Assembly (NCBI RefSeq): GCF_030248535.1
Contig: NZ_JAHGAJ010000016.1
Location: 217,841 to 281,840 of the forward strand
Reading direction: 5' to 3'
Length of the DNA: 64,000 bases
Source: Vibrio sp. D404a
Lineage (GTDB): Bacteria > Pseudomonadota > Gammaproteobacteria > Enterobacterales > Vibrionaceae
Below, piece by piece: positions 1 to 9,855 of the stretch (the first letter of the stretch is position 1; every line of letters starts with the position of its first letter). A program made the position numbers and the translations under genes. Under the pieces are notes generated by a model. That model had not been told where the DNA came from and ran no database searches. It was given only the letters and a program-made list of their open reading frames with translations.

Positions 1-122
1 CCTGATGCCAATCCAATTCGACGCATGATGTCCCCAACAAGAGTGCTCTCTGCACCGTGTGCTAACAGCATTTGTCCTGATTGAGCGACCAACCTTGATA
101 CCGCTCGTTGTTTTGATGCCAT
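1..122 (-). CDS. YjjP-like threonine/serine exporter family protein, 5' end only
   Basis: The first 40 codons of a minus-strand gene are present; the rest lies beyond the left edge of the window. The visible protein reads MASKQRAVSRLVAQSGQMLL and continues with HGAEST and a motif ending RRIGLAS. This resembles the N-terminus of E. coli YjjP (QRAVTRLC, LLQHGAESALV, RLGRALG), a member of the ThrE/DUF1212 family of inner-membrane amino-acid or organic-acid exporters that works with YjjB. The start is the ATG at 122, preceded on the minus strand by AAGGATATC, which contains a good ribosome binding site. The substrate cannot be told from this fragment. The family call is fairly secure; the function is inferred from the family. 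Confidence 0.7.
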   Translation of the reverse strand, partial: MASKQRAVSRLVAQSGQMLLAHGAESTLVGDIMRRIGLAS

Positions 123-200
123 GATATCCTTCCCATTGGCGTTAATACTTAAGGGATAAATTTTGCCCTAATCCACAAATCTGAATCATGATTTAGATAC

Positions 201-230
201 AAAAAAACCGCAATTCTCATTGCGGTTTTT
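201..230 (-). terminator. Rho-independent terminator after obgE
   Basis: An 8-bp stem (accgcaat/attgcggt) with a TCTC loop is flanked by A and T runs on both sides. It can end obgE transcription on the minus strand and could also act on plus-strand transcripts. Confidence 0.8.
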
Positions 231-245
231 CTTTAATCGTTCAGA

Positions 246-1493
<1,248 letters not shown>

Positions 1494-1607
1494 CTAAGAT
1501 CTAGGGTCTATCTGCAACTAAGGAACAAATAAGGAGGGGTTCTTTGCTGTACACGTAACAAGAGCACCTGCTTTTTTATTCTCGCTTTAATTTTTAATCT
1601 CACTATA

Positions 1608-1640
1608 AATAAAAAACCCCGCCTAACGGCAGGGCTTTTA
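1608..1640 (-). terminator. Terminator between rpmA and obgE
   Basis: On the minus strand a CCCTGCC/GGCGGGG stem with a GTTA loop is followed by a run of six T. It would end the rplU-rpmA transcript and leave obgE on read-through or on its own promoter in the 200 bases that follow. Confidence 0.75.
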
Positions 1641-1662
1641 AATTCATCTTGAGACTGAGAAA

Positions 1663-1920
1663 TTACTCAGAATCGATGCTAACGAATTTACGGTTTTTAG
1701 GACCTTTCACTTCAAATTTCACTTTACCTTCAGTAAGAGCGAAAAGAGTGTGGTCTTTACCGATACCTACGTTAGTACCAGCGTGGAACTTAGTACCACG
1801 TTGACGAACGATGATGTTACCTGCAAGAACAGATTCACCACCGAAACGCTTTACACCAAGACGTTTGCTTTCTGAATCGCGGCCGTTACGAGTAGAACCG
1901 CCAGCTTTTTTGTGTGCCAT
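1663..1920 (-). CDS. rpmA: 50S ribosomal protein L27
   Basis: L27, 85 residues, sits near the peptidyl transferase centre, where its N-terminal tail helps position tRNA. The sequence starts [20 protein letters not shown], which is the canonical bacterial L27 N-terminus, and continues with [17 protein letters not shown]. The length is normal. It lies 19 bases downstream of rplU and is surely cotranscribed with it. There is no N-terminal extension of the type cleaved by Prp in Firmicutes. Confidence 0.98.
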   Translation of the reverse strand: MAHKKAGGSTRNGRDSESKRLGVKRFGGESVLAGNIIVRQRGTKFHAGTNVGIGKDHTLFALTEGKVKFEVKGPKNRKFVSIDSE

Positions 1921-1939
1921 TGTTAAACTCTCCTATAAC

Positions 1940-2251
1940 TTAAGCGTTAATGCCAGTGATTTTCACTTCAGTGAACCACTGACGGTGGCCAGCTTGCTTA
2001 CGAGAGTGCTTACGACGACGGAACTTAACGATTTTAACTTTATCGCCACGACCGTGTTGTACTACTTCCGCAGTAACCTTACCACCTTCAACAAGAGGTG
2101 CACCAACAGTGATTTCTTCACCGTTAGCAACAAGAAGAACTTTATCAAATTCAACAGTTGCACCAGTTTCAACGTCTAATTTCTCTAAACGAAGAGTTTG
2201 ACCTTCGCTTACACGGTGTTGTTTACCACCAGATTGGAAAACAGCGTACAT
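1940..2251 (-). CDS. rplU: 50S ribosomal protein L21
   Basis: L21, 103 residues, binds 23S rRNA in the large subunit. The N-terminus [18 protein letters not shown] and the basic segment [19 protein letters not shown] near residues 77-95 are diagnostic. It is the first gene of the rplU-rpmA unit. It is divergent from ispB, and the 253 bases between the two genes should hold both promoters; I see no clear operator there. The rplU/ispB divergent pair is conserved in many gammaproteobacteria. Confidence 0.98.
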   Translation of the reverse strand: MYAVFQSGGKQHRVSEGQTLRLEKLDVETGATVEFDKVLLVANGEEITVGAPLVEGGKVTAEVVQHGRGDKVKIVKFRRRKHSRKQAGHRQWFTEVKITGINA

Positions 2252-2504
2252 ATTTTACTCCGCTTTTTCCGCACAGCCTCATTTGGGTGTGCGCTAAACT
2301 AATCATCAATAGGGCGCAGATTCTACAGAGAAGATACGCCTTTGACAAGCCATATTTTTAAAAAATTGGCGAAAACCTGTTCGCCAAAGAAAAGTGCGGC
2401 AATCATGCCCTTAAGCGATGTATTAATCAACGTTTTTTAGTGTATTATTCAACAATTAATACAACGTATAAGCCTTACAGGGTCTAACTTTAGCCGGATG
2501 AACA

Positions 2505-3476
2505 ATGGATTTTAAAGCTATCCAAGCGCTTACTGCCAATGATATGGCAAAAGTGAATGAAACAATTCAAGCCCAACTTAATTCTGACGTAAGTTTAATC
2601 AACCAACTTGGTTTTTATATCGTGAGCGGTGGCGGCAAGCGCCTTCGCCCTTTGCTTGCTCTTTTATCAGCTCGTGCTCTTGGCTATCAAGGTGAAGCTC
2701 ACATCACCTCTGCAGCCTTTATCGAGTTCATCCATACAGCGACCTTGTTGCATGATGATGTGGTCGATGAGTCAGACATGCGTCGCGGTAAAGCAACGGC
2801 CAATGCAGCCTTTGGAAACGCAGCTAGCGTATTAGTGGGTGACTTTATCTACACTCGCTCATTCCAGATGATGACCAAGCTAGGATCATTAAGGATCCTT
2901 GAGCTAATGAGTGAAGCCGTTAACGTGATCGCAGAAGGTGAAGTTCAACAATTGATGAACTGTAATGATCCTAATACGACCGAAGAAAGCTATATGCAGG
3001 TGATCTACTCGAAAACGGCACGTCTGTTTGAAGCAGCAACACAGATTGGCGCGATTTTGACTGAGTCTTCCCCTGAAGTCGAAACGGCAATGCAGAACTA
3101 CGGCAAATACCTTGGTACCGCGTTCCAATTGATTGACGATGTCATGGACTACACCGCCGATGGTAAAGAGATGGGTAAGAACGTGGGCGATGACCTTGCA
3201 GAAGGTAAACCGACTCTACCGCTTCTTTACGCTATGCGTAATGGTACACCTGAGCAAGCGAGTATGATTCGTGATGCCATTGAGCACTCTAACGGTATGG
3301 AGAAGCTTGATGAGATCCTCGCTGCAATGAAAGCAACAGGCTCTCTGGAGTACACCACGCAGAAGGCTTACGAAGAGGCTGACAAAGCGATTGCAGAGTT
3401 GTCTATACTCCCAGACTCAGAATACAAGCAAGCGCTCACAACACTGGCTCACCTAGCGGTAAAACGCAGCAAATAG
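2505..3476 (+). CDS. ispB: Octaprenyl diphosphate synthase IspB
   Basis: Trans-polyprenyl diphosphate synthase of 323 residues that extends farnesyl diphosphate with isopentenyl diphosphate to make the C40 side chain of ubiquinone and menaquinone. The first Asp-rich motif is DDVVD at residues 84-88, followed by the RRGK motif; the second is DDVMD near residue 210, after the FQLID element. GGGKRLRP near residue 42 binds the diphosphate. The length equals the E. coli enzyme. The side-chain length (C40) is assumed from the family and genome context, not read from the sequence. A strong terminator follows the stop codon. Confidence 0.95.
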   Translation: MDFKAIQALTANDMAKVNETIQAQLNSDVSLINQLGFYIVSGGGKRLRPLLALLSARALGYQGEAHITSAAFIEFIHTATLLHDDVVDESDMRRGKATANAAFGNAASVLVGDFIYTRSFQMMTKLGSLRILELMSEAVNVIAEGEVQQLMNCNDPNTTEESYMQVIYSKTARLFEAATQIGAILTESSPEVETAMQNYGKYLGTAFQLIDDVMDYTADGKEMGKNVGDDLAEGKPTLPLLYAMRNGTPEQASMIRDAIEHSNGMEKLDEILAAMKATGSLEYTTQKAYEEADKAIAELSILPDSEYKQALTTLAHLAVKRSK

Positions 3477-3510
3477 CCATTAAGCGCAACTGGCGATTCG
3501 TCAGATACAC

Positions 3511-3537
3511 GAAAAAGAGCCATTGAGGCTCTTTTTT
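3511..3537 (+). terminator. Terminator after ispB
   Basis: The stem aaaagagcc/ggctctttt with a short loop is followed by a T run. Its position 35 bases after the ispB stop fits a plus-strand terminator; the A run on the other side also allows it to end the small minus-strand gene at 3551. Confidence 0.8.
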
Positions 3538-3550
3538 AGTTTGTGGACGC

Positions 3551-3742
3551 TTAGTAGCGACTGGACTCTAGCGACAAAGGAAGCTGAGCGTCTATTGCTT
3601 CTAACTCTTCTAGAGGCACTGCATATTGTTCATGGGTATGATACGACTCGACCAGTGCAGTCTGCTCCTGTTCATCGATCACCAACACCTTTCCTAGGTT
3701 TCCCAGATATTCAACATGCATCCCTTTTTGTACTCTACTCAT
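3551..3742 (-). CDS. Small conserved-type hypothetical protein
   Basis: A 63-residue reading frame with an acidic C-terminal half. I do not recognise a named family. The N-terminal part (KGMHVEYLGNLGKVLVIDEQ) alternates hydrophobic and polar residues and looks like a small beta-barrel with a KOW/SH3-like turn (YLGNLGKV), followed by a helical tail rich in Glu and Leu. A purine-rich GAGGGTAGGG lies just upstream of the ATG at 3742. It sits between the ends of ispB and mdh, with terminators on both sides, so it is probably transcribed alone. The good start context and lack of overlap support a real gene; function unknown. Confidence 0.6.
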   Translation of the reverse strand: MSRVQKGMHVEYLGNLGKVLVIDEQEQTALVESYHTHEQYAVPLEELEAIDAQLPLSLESSRY

Positions 3743-3810
3743 ACCCTACCCTCGGTTTTATATTTCAACGAGGAATACGAGCCTTTAGCAAACAAAGATC
3801 AAAGCCGAGA

Positions 3811-3839
3811 TCAAAAAAGCCGCTCATCAGAGCGGCTTT
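3811..3839 (-). terminator. Terminator after mdh
   Basis: The stem aagccgct/agcggctt with a six-base loop is followed on the minus strand by six T. It lies 25 bases beyond the mdh stop codon. Confidence 0.85.
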
Positions 3840-3863
3840 CGAATCTAAACAATCTAAATGCGC

Positions 3864-4799
3864 CTATTTAGCGAATTCAACACCGATTTCGATGTCGCCA
3901 TTTAGAGTTTCTAGCATGCTGTCTAGTGCATTGCGCTCAAAGTCACTTAGCTCACCGTAGCTTAGGATCGCTTCTGCGCCCTCTTTACCAAGCTTCACTG
4001 GTTGAGCGAAGAATGGTGCGTGCTCGCCTTCACCTTCAACGTATGCACATTCAATAACGTTCTCTTCACCTTGAAGTGCTTTCACTAGAGCTAGGCCGAA
4101 GCGACAAGCTGCTTGGCCCATAGATAGTGTTGCACTACCGCCACCCGCTTTAGCTTCTACTACTTCCGTACCCGCGTTTTGGATACGTGTTGTTAACGCT
4201 GCAACTTCTTCGTCTGTGAACTCAACGCCTTCTACTTGAGAAAGAAGAGGAAGAATCGTTACACCAGAGTGGCCGCCGATAACAGGAACACGGATGTCGC
4301 CTGGATCTTTGTCTTTTAGCTCAGCAACAAACGTTTCAGAACGAATAACATCTAGCGTAGTTACACCGAATAGACGACGCTTGTCGTATACGCCCGCTTT
4401 CTTTAGAACTTCAGCAGCAATTGGCACTGTTGTATTTACAGGGTTAGTGATGATACCAACACAAGCTGTTGGACATACCACTGCAATTTTTTCAGCTAGA
4501 GACTTAACAATACCCGCGTTTACGTTGAAAAGATCCGCACGATCCATACCCGGTTTACGAGCAACACCCGCAGAGATAAGAACCACATCTGCACCTTCTA
4601 GCGCTGGTGTTGGATCTTCACCTGCGTAACCTTTGATCGAAACAGGTGTTGGGATATGACTAAGATCCGCAGCAACACCTGGTGTTACTGGAGCGATATC
4701 GTATAAAGCAAGATCAGAACCAGCAGGTAGGCGGTTCTTAAGTAATAGGGCTAGGGCTTGACCGATGCCACCAGCGGCACCAATAACAGCTACTTTCAT
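3864..4799 (-). CDS. mdh: Malate dehydrogenase (NAD)
   Basis: NAD-dependent malate dehydrogenase of 311 residues, which interconverts malate and oxaloacetate in the TCA cycle. The Rossmann motif GAAGGIGQ is at residues 7-14. Substrate-binding arginines R81, R87 and R153 and the catalytic pair D150 and H177 (in GGHSGV) are all present. Length and sequence match the enteric-type homodimeric enzyme. It is divergent from argR, an arrangement also seen in E. coli. AAGGAGAAT lies just before the ATG. A palindrome and an FNR-like site lie about 80-100 bases upstream (listed separately). Confidence 0.97.
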   Translation of the reverse strand: MKVAVIGAAGGIGQALALLLKNRLPAGSDLALYDIAPVTPGVAADLSHIPTPVSIKGYAGEDPTPALEGADVVLISAGVARKPGMDRADLFNVNAGIVKSLAEKIAVVCPTACVGIITNPVNTTVPIAAEVLKKAGVYDKRRLFGVTTLDVIRSETFVAELKDKDPGDIRVPVIGGHSGVTILPLLSQVEGVEFTDEEVAALTTRIQNAGTEVVEAKAGGGSATLSMGQAACRFGLALVKALQGEENVIECAYVEGEGEHAPFFAQPVKLGKEGAEAILSYGELSDFERNALDSMLETLNGDIEIGVEFAK

Positions 4800-4879
4800 T
4801 GTTATTCTCCTTGAGAGATTTTCTCTTATAAGTTCTTAGTAGGGTAATTTGTGAGCGAATTTAAGTTCAAAAACTATAA

Positions 4880-4903
4880 TAATCACAAAGTGATTACAAT
4901 CAA
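4880..4903. promoter_or_regulatory. Palindrome with overlapping FNR-like site upstream of mdh
   Basis: Positions 4880-4896 form the perfect repeat TAATCAC-AAA-GTGATTA. Its right arm overlaps GTGAT-TACA-ATCAA at 4890-4903, which matches the FNR consensus TTGAT-N4-ATCAA at nine of ten bases. Mdh of E. coli responds to oxygen through global regulators, so an anaerobic regulator site is plausible. The assignment is inference. Confidence 0.35.
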
Positions 4904-5077
4904 TTAACGCCAGCTTTGCGACCTCGCGCAAGTCAATAAAACCGTGCTACACAGCGAGTTTGCATTATGGGAATAATTACCTGAAATAACAAAGCAAATC
5001 GTCACAAATAGCATATTATTCCATTAAATATTTACAGTGATGTGACTAACAAATTGTCTGGATACTTTGGCTAAAAA

Positions 5078-5091
5078 TGAATATGTATGCG
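5078..5091 (+). promoter_or_regulatory. Possible ARG box for ArgR autoregulation
   Basis: TGAATATGTATGCG matches the ARG-box core TGAATWWWWATTCA at about eleven of fourteen positions. ArgR normally binds two boxes with centres 21 bp apart; I do not see a good second box at that distance, so the call is weak. Confidence 0.3.
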
Positions 5092-5130
5092 AGAATATGC
5101 AAATAGATTTGTTAATAAGTAAGAAGACAT

Positions 5131-5601
5131 ATGCGCAATACAGAAAAACAAGACAACTTAGTTCGCGCTTTTAAAGCTCTATTGAAAGAAGAGCGTTTTG
5201 GCTCTCAAGGTGAGATTGTTGACGCACTCAAGCACGAAGGCTTTGAGAGCATCAACCAATCAAAAGTCTCGCGTATGTTGACAAAGTTCGGTGCGGTTCG
5301 AACTCGCAATGCAAAAATGGAGATGGTTTACTGTCTTCCTGCTGAATTAGGCGTACCGACAGTTTCTAGTTCTCTCAGAGAGTTAGTTCTAGATATTGAC
5401 CACAACAATGCGTTGGTTGTTATCCACACCGGCCCAGGTGCAGCGCAGCTAATTGCTCGCCTTTTAGACTCTCTAGGCAAGTCTGAGGGCATTCTTGGCG
5501 TGGTTGCAGGTGACGACACTATCTTTATTACTCCAACGCTAGCCGTAAGCACAAAGCAGCTATTTGATTCCGTCTGCGAGCTGTTTGAATACGCTGGATA
5601 A
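5131..5601 (+). CDS. argR: Arginine repressor ArgR
   Basis: Hexameric arginine-dependent repressor of arginine biosynthesis, 156 residues. The winged-helix DNA-binding domain covers about residues 1-75, including the recognition region [19 protein letters not shown]. The C-terminal oligomerisation and arginine-binding domain contains [13 protein letters not shown] and the conserved GDDTIFITP motif, whose two aspartates contact arginine. Length matches E. coli ArgR. AAGAAG lies a few bases upstream of the ATG. It is divergent from mdh; a strong hairpin follows the stop codon. Confidence 0.97.
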   Translation: MRNTEKQDNLVRAFKALLKEERFGSQGEIVDALKHEGFESINQSKVSRMLTKFGAVRTRNAKMEMVYCLPAELGVPTVSSSLRELVLDIDHNNALVVIHTGPGAAQLIARLLDSLGKSEGILGVVAGDDTIFITPTLAVSTKQLFDSVCELFEYAG

Positions 5602-5943
5602 TGTCTTAAGTTTCATAAACATTAGCTAGCCGAATGGATCGCGAACAGTTATCAAGTTCGTGATCCAACTCACATCCTAGAATATCCATCCTCAACTGTT
5701 CAAAATCTCATAACTATTTGATTTTAAAAAATCTAGTTGCAAATAAAACGTTATATCAGTGCATCAATATTTAGATTTTTTCGCTATAAGTTTTAACATT
5801 CGAGTAATTTACTGCCAATTTTTTGATATTATTCAGCCACTTTTTCATCACATGGATTGAAAAAGGTGCCGTTTCCAAAGAGGAAACTCCAGGAGCAACT
5901 ACACTTGTTCCAGGGTTAATAATGAATAAAGGAAGGGAAATTC
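5602..5943. other. Intergenic region before the TRAP transporter
   Basis: This 342-base AT-rich stretch has no convincing gene. It holds a large hairpin just after argR (5636-5666), a small hairpin gtttcc/ggaaac at 5871-5887 inside what is probably the untranslated leader of the binding-protein gene, and a strong ribosome binding site (AAAGGAAGGG) just before 5944. The promoter for the transporter should be here but I could not place it with certainty. Confidence 0.5.
5636..5666. other. Strong hairpin downstream of argR
   Basis: GGATCGCGAAC and GTTCGTGATCC form an 11-bp stem with one G-T pair and a nine-base loop, 34 bases after the argR stop. No T run follows, so it may be a transcript-stabilising structure or a degenerate terminator. 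Confidence 0.5.
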
Positions 5944-6912
5944 ATGGCATTTACCAAACTTCTTAAAGTTGGTGCGATTGCAGCTGCTGTAATGGGCGCT
6001 GGCGCAGCTAACGCTCAAGAGTTCATCACAATCGGTACTGGTTCTGTAACGGGTGTTTACTACCCAACAGGTGGTGCGATTTGTAAGCTAGTGAACAAAG
6101 GCCGCAAAGACCACAACATTCGTTGTTCAGTAGAATCGACTGGTGGTTCAATCTACAACGTTAACACTATCCGTGCTGGTGAACTGGATTTCGGTGTTGT
6201 TCAATCGGACTGGCAATACCACGGCTACAACGGTACCAGTAAGTTTAAAGATCAAGGCGAGTACAAAAAACTACGCGCTATGTTCTCTCTACACACAGAA
6301 CCGTTCAACATCATTGCTCGTACAGACTCAGGCATCAATGGCGTTGCTGACCTAGCTGGTAAGCGCGTAAACATTGGTAACCCGGGTTCTGGTGACCGTG
6401 CAACTATGGGTGTTGTAATGGACGCAATGGGCTGGACTAACGACAGCTTCAAACTAGCATCTGAGCTAAAAGGTTCTGAGCGTTCTCAAGCACTATGTGA
6501 CAACAAGATTGATGCATTCATCTACATGGTTGGTCACCCGAACGGTTCAATCAAAGAAGCGACAACATCTTGTGACGCTAAGCTAGTATCTGCAACTGGT
6601 CCTCAAATCGACAAGATCGTTGCTGAAAACCCATACTACGCATACAGCACAGTACCAGCAGGCATGTACCGCGGTACAGACGCTGACGTAAACAGCTTCG
6701 GTGTAGCAGCAACTATGGTAACAACGACTGACGTTTCAGACGATGTTGCTTACAACGTTGCAAAAGCAGTATTTGAAAACTTTGACACGTTCAAACGTCT
6801 TCACCCTGCATTTGCAAACCTGAAGAAAGAGGACATGGTACAAGCAGGTCTTTCTATCCCTCTTCACCCAGGTGCTGAGAAATACTACAAAGAAGTGGGT
6901 CTTCTGAAGTAA
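5944..6912 (+). CDS. TAXI-family TRAP transporter solute-binding protein
   Basis: Periplasmic solute receptor of 322 residues of the TAXI type (TRAP-associated extracytoplasmic immunogenic protein). A clear Sec signal peptide ends with GAGAANA before QEF at about residue 24. The mature start ITIGTGSVTGVYYPTGGAIC is the hallmark of TAXI proteins (GTGxxxGxYYPxGG), and GGSIYNVNTIRAGELDFGVVQSD is also typical. Ligands known for TAXI proteins are small dicarboxylates or amino acids such as glutamate; the substrate here cannot be read from sequence. The fused permease gene follows after a 200-base gap with a terminator-like hairpin. Codon use suggests high expression. Confidence 0.93.
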   Translation: MAFTKLLKVGAIAAAVMGAGAANAQEFITIGTGSVTGVYYPTGGAICKLVNKGRKDHNIRCSVESTGGSIYNVNTIRAGELDFGVVQSDWQYHGYNGTSKFKDQGEYKKLRAMFSLHTEPFNIIARTDSGINGVADLAGKRVNIGNPGSGDRATMGVVMDAMGWTNDSFKLASELKGSERSQALCDNKIDAFIYMVGHPNGSIKEATTSCDAKLVSATGPQIDKIVAENPYYAYSTVPAGMYRGTDADVNSFGVAATMVTTTDVSDDVAYNVAKAVFENFDTFKRLHPAFANLKKEDMVQAGLSIPLHPGAEKYYKEVGLLK

Positions 6913-6934
6913 TCCATCTTCAAACCTACTCTAT

Positions 6935-6968
6935 CCAATAAGGAGGCGAGTCCTCCTTATTGGCTTTT
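6935..6968 (+). terminator. Terminator/attenuator between binding protein and permease
   Basis: A perfect 12-bp stem (CCAATAAGGAGG/CCTCCTTATTGG) with a CGAGT loop is followed by CTTTTC, 22 bases after the binding-protein stop. It probably ends most transcripts or protects the upstream mRNA end, giving more binding protein than permease. Confidence 0.7.
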
Positions 6969-7114
6969 CACGCTTTATAAAAAGAACCTAAGTGAAAAGA
7001 GACAAACCTTTAAGTCTCTCCAAATTGGAGAACTTACCTTCGTATCAAGCCTAAGACACAGACGATCAAAAACGCATTTTCCTGTCAGTTCACTACACTA
7101 GATAGGGAATAAAA

Positions 7115-9751
7115 ATGACTGTCGCTGTGACAAGCGAAAAGGCTAGACCATCAATAATAAGGATAAAGTACATGACGCAGACAACATCACCGTCTTCTGA
7201 TGTGCAAGAAATGGTGGCACAATCAGACACTGGAGCACGTAGCCCAAGCGGCATGCAGGGCCGTATTCTGTGGTTTGTGCCATTATGTTGGTCATTGTTC
7301 CAACTTTGGTATGCATCTCCGCTGCCATTTATTTTCGATTTTGCTGTATTGAACGACACCCAAGCGCGAGCTATTCACCTCACGTTTGCGATCTTTCTTG
7401 CATTCACTGCCTACCCAGCTCTAAAGAACTCCCCACGCGATCATATTCCAGCACTCGATTGGATACTGGCGCTCGCGGGTAGTTTCTCAGCCGCCTACAT
7501 TTACATTTTCTATACAGAGCTTGCCGGCCGTTCTGGCGCTCCAACCACTTTAGATATTGTGGCTGCGGTTACGGGTATGGTGTTGTTACTTGAGGCAACA
7601 CGACGTGCATTAGGTCCACCGTTAATGGTGGTTGCAGCGGTATTCCTGCTGTATACCTTTGGTGGCCCTCATATGCCCGACGTTATCGCTCACAAAGGTG
7701 CGAGTCTTAACAAAGCCATGTCTCACCTTTGGTTAACCACAGAAGGTGTATTTGGTGTTGCTCTGGGTGTATCAACGTCGTTCGTATTCTTGTTTGTATT
7801 GTTCGGCGCAATGCTTGAGCGTGCGGGCGCAGGTGCTTACTTCATCAAGGTTGCATTCTCACTGCTTGGTCACATGAAAGGCGGCCCAGCGAAAGCAGCG
7901 GTTGTGGCTTCGGGCTTATCTGGCCTTGTTTCTGGCTCTTCGATTGCTAACGTAGTAACCACAGGTACCTTCACAATTCCACTGATGAAGCGTGTTGGCT
8001 TCCCGGGCACCAAAGCGGGCGCGGTAGAAGTTGCGGCGTCAACCAATGGTCAATTGACTCCACCTATCATGGGTGCTGCTGCATTCTTGATGGTTGAATA
8101 TGTCGGTATCTCGTACGTTGAGGTGATCAAGGCTGCACTGTTACCTGCACTGATTTCTTATGTGGCTCTAATTTACATTGTTCACCTAGAAGCATGTAAG
8201 GCGGGTATGACAGGCCTACCTCGTCGTCACACGCCAACTATCGTACAAAGCTTACTGTCTTTCACGGGTACCATTTTAGGTCTGTGTGTTATCAGTGCTG
8301 CGGTTTACTACGGTGTAGGTTGGACTAAAGATGTATTTGGTGATGCTGCAACTCCTATCGTGACGGTCGCTCTACTGATCTCTTACGTTGCGCTGGTCCG
8401 TGTTTCTGCGAAATATGCTGCTGAAGGCGGAATGGAGATCGATGCCGACCTTAAAGAGGTTCCAGATCCAGGCCCAACAATTAAATCAGGTTTGCACTTC
8501 TTACTGCCTATCGTGGTGCTGGTTTGGTGTCTAACGGTTGAACGTTTCTCTCCAGGCTTGTCTGCATTCTGGGCGACCGTGTTTATGATCTTCATTTTGA
8601 TCACGCAGCGTCCGCTGATGGCTCTGATGAACCAATCAAGCGACCTTGCTGAGCAAACTAAAGCCGGTTTCGTTGATCTAGCAGAGAGCTTGGTTTCAGG
8701 CGCGCGTAACATGATTGGTATCGGTGTGGCGACAGCAGCAGCAGGTACCGTCGTTGGTGTGGTAACGCTAACGGGTATCGGCCTAGTGATGACCGACTTC
8801 GTTGAGTTCATCTCTGGCGGTAGCATCATCCTTATGCTTCTGTTCACGGCGGTTATCAGCTTGATCTTAGGTATGGGTCTGCCAACCACAGCAAACTACA
8901 TCGTTGTATCAACACTGATGGCACCGGTTATTGTAACTCTAGGTGCAGCACACGGCCTTATCATCCCACTGATTGCCGTACACCTATTCGTGTTCTACTT
9001 CGGTATTCTTGCGGACGATACACCTCCTGTAGGTCTGGCTGCGTTTGCAGCGGCTGCAATTGCGAAATCAGATCCAATTCGTACCGGTATTCAAGGTTTT
9101 ACCTACGATATCCGTACCGCAATCTTGCCGTTCATGTTCATCTTCAACACCCAACTACTATTAATGGGCATTGATTCTTGGTGGCATTTAGCACTGACGA
9201 TCTTCTCTTCTGTAACCGCTGTACTGATCTTCGCAGCTGCGACGCAAGGTTGGTGGTTCACGAAGAACAAATGGTGGGAAACCGTTCTGTTGATTGCTCT
9301 GACGTTCTCATTCTTCCGTCCAGGTTTCTGGTGGGACATGATCTACCCAGAGAAGGTTCTTTCACCTGGAGTTGAGATTGCTCAAATCACAGAAAATCTT
9401 TCTGTGGGACAATCACTTGAGTTAAGAGTCGGTGGCGAAAACTTAGAAGGTGACTATTCTGAGAAAACAGTACGCCTACCATTTGAAGACTCTGCGACAA
9501 CCAGTGAAGAACGTATCTCTTCAATGGGCTTAATGCTAACCGAAGCCGACGGCAAGATGATTGTTGATATGGTTGAGTTTGGTAGCCCAGCAGAAGCTGC
9601 CGGTATTGATTTCGATTGGGAAATTAAATCCGTTATTCAAGATGCGGAGCGACCAATGAAGGAGTGGGTATTCTTACCATGTCTACTTATTCTTATTGGT
9701 TTAGCAATGAATCAAAGAAGACGTGCTCGTAAGGACGAGATTAGCGCGTAA
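7115..9751 (+). CDS. TRAP transporter fused permease (4TM+12TM) with PDZ-like C-terminal domain
   Basis: Inner-membrane subunit of 878 residues that fuses the small (DctQ-like) and large (DctM-like) TRAP components, as is usual with TAXI binding proteins; transport is driven by an ion gradient. Hydrophobic segments fill residues 45-740. Conserved DctM-type motifs include SGLSGLVSGSSIANVVTTG, TNGQLTPPIMGAAAF, LGMGLPTTANYIV and DDTPPVGLAAFAAAA. The last 130 residues are mostly soluble, contain VEFGSPAEAAG near 818-828, a PDZ-like motif (DUF3394-type extension), and end with one more membrane helix and a basic tail. An internal ATG at 7172 with AAGGA upstream is an equally good start and gives 859 residues. 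Confidence 0.93.
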   Translation: MTVAVTSEKARPSIIRIKYMTQTTSPSSDVQEMVAQSDTGARSPSGMQGRILWFVPLCWSLFQLWYASPLPFIFDFAVLNDTQARAIHLTFAIFLAFTAYPALKNSPRDHIPALDWILALAGSFSAAYIYIFYTELAGRSGAPTTLDIVAAVTGMVLLLEATRRALGPPLMVVAAVFLLYTFGGPHMPDVIAHKGASLNKAMSHLWLTTEGVFGVALGVSTSFVFLFVLFGAMLERAGAGAYFIKVAFSLLGHMKGGPAKAAVVASGLSGLVSGSSIANVVTTGTFTIPLMKRVGFPGTKAGAVEVAASTNGQLTPPIMGAAAFLMVEYVGISYVEVIKAALLPALISYVALIYIVHLEACKAGMTGLPRRHTPTIVQSLLSFTGTILGLCVISAAVYYGVGWTKDVFGDAATPIVTVALLISYVALVRVSAKYAAEGGMEIDADLKEVPDPGPTIKSGLHFLLPIVVLVWCLTVERFSPGLSAFWATVFMIFILITQRPLMALMNQSSDLAEQTKAGFVDLAESLVSGARNMIGIGVATAAAGTVVGVVTLTGIGLVMTDFVEFISGGSIILMLLFTAVISLILGMGLPTTANYIVVSTLMAPVIVTLGAAHGLIIPLIAVHLFVFYFGILADDTPPVGLAAFAAAAIAKSDPIRTGIQGFTYDIRTAILPFMFIFNTQLLLMGIDSWWHLALTIFSSVTAVLIFAAATQGWWFTKNKWWETVLLIALTFSFFRPGFWWDMIYPEKVLSPGVEIAQITENLSVGQSLELRVGGENLEGDYSEKTVRLPFEDSATTSEERISSMGLMLTEADGKMIVDMVEFGSPAEAAGIDFDWEIKSVIQDAERPMKEWVFLPCLLILIGLAMNQRRRARKDEISA

Positions 9752-9757
9752 CGATGG

Positions 9758-9786
9758 GAAGTGAGAGCGGATGGCGCTTTCACTTC
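9758..9786 (+). terminator. Hairpin between permease and uspA
   Basis: GAAGTGAGAGCG and CGCTTTCACTTC form a 12-bp stem with one G-T pair and a five-base loop, starting six bases after the permease stop codon. The following TGTATT is a poor T tract, so termination would be partial and uspA may be reached by read-through. Confidence 0.5.
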
Positions 9787-9855
9787 TGTATTACACGGAA
9801 AGGATAGTGACGGCGTTTGATTTTATCGGCGCTGCTAAACGAAAGAGACAAATAC

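Larger units (their letters stand above)
4800..5130. promoter_or_regulatory. mdh-argR divergent intergenic region
   Basis: This 331-base AT-rich region has no reading frame of note and must hold the promoters of both mdh and argR. It contains a perfect inverted repeat and FNR-like site on the mdh side and one imperfect ARG-box-like sequence on the argR side. I could not place the start sites with confidence. Confidence 0.6.
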
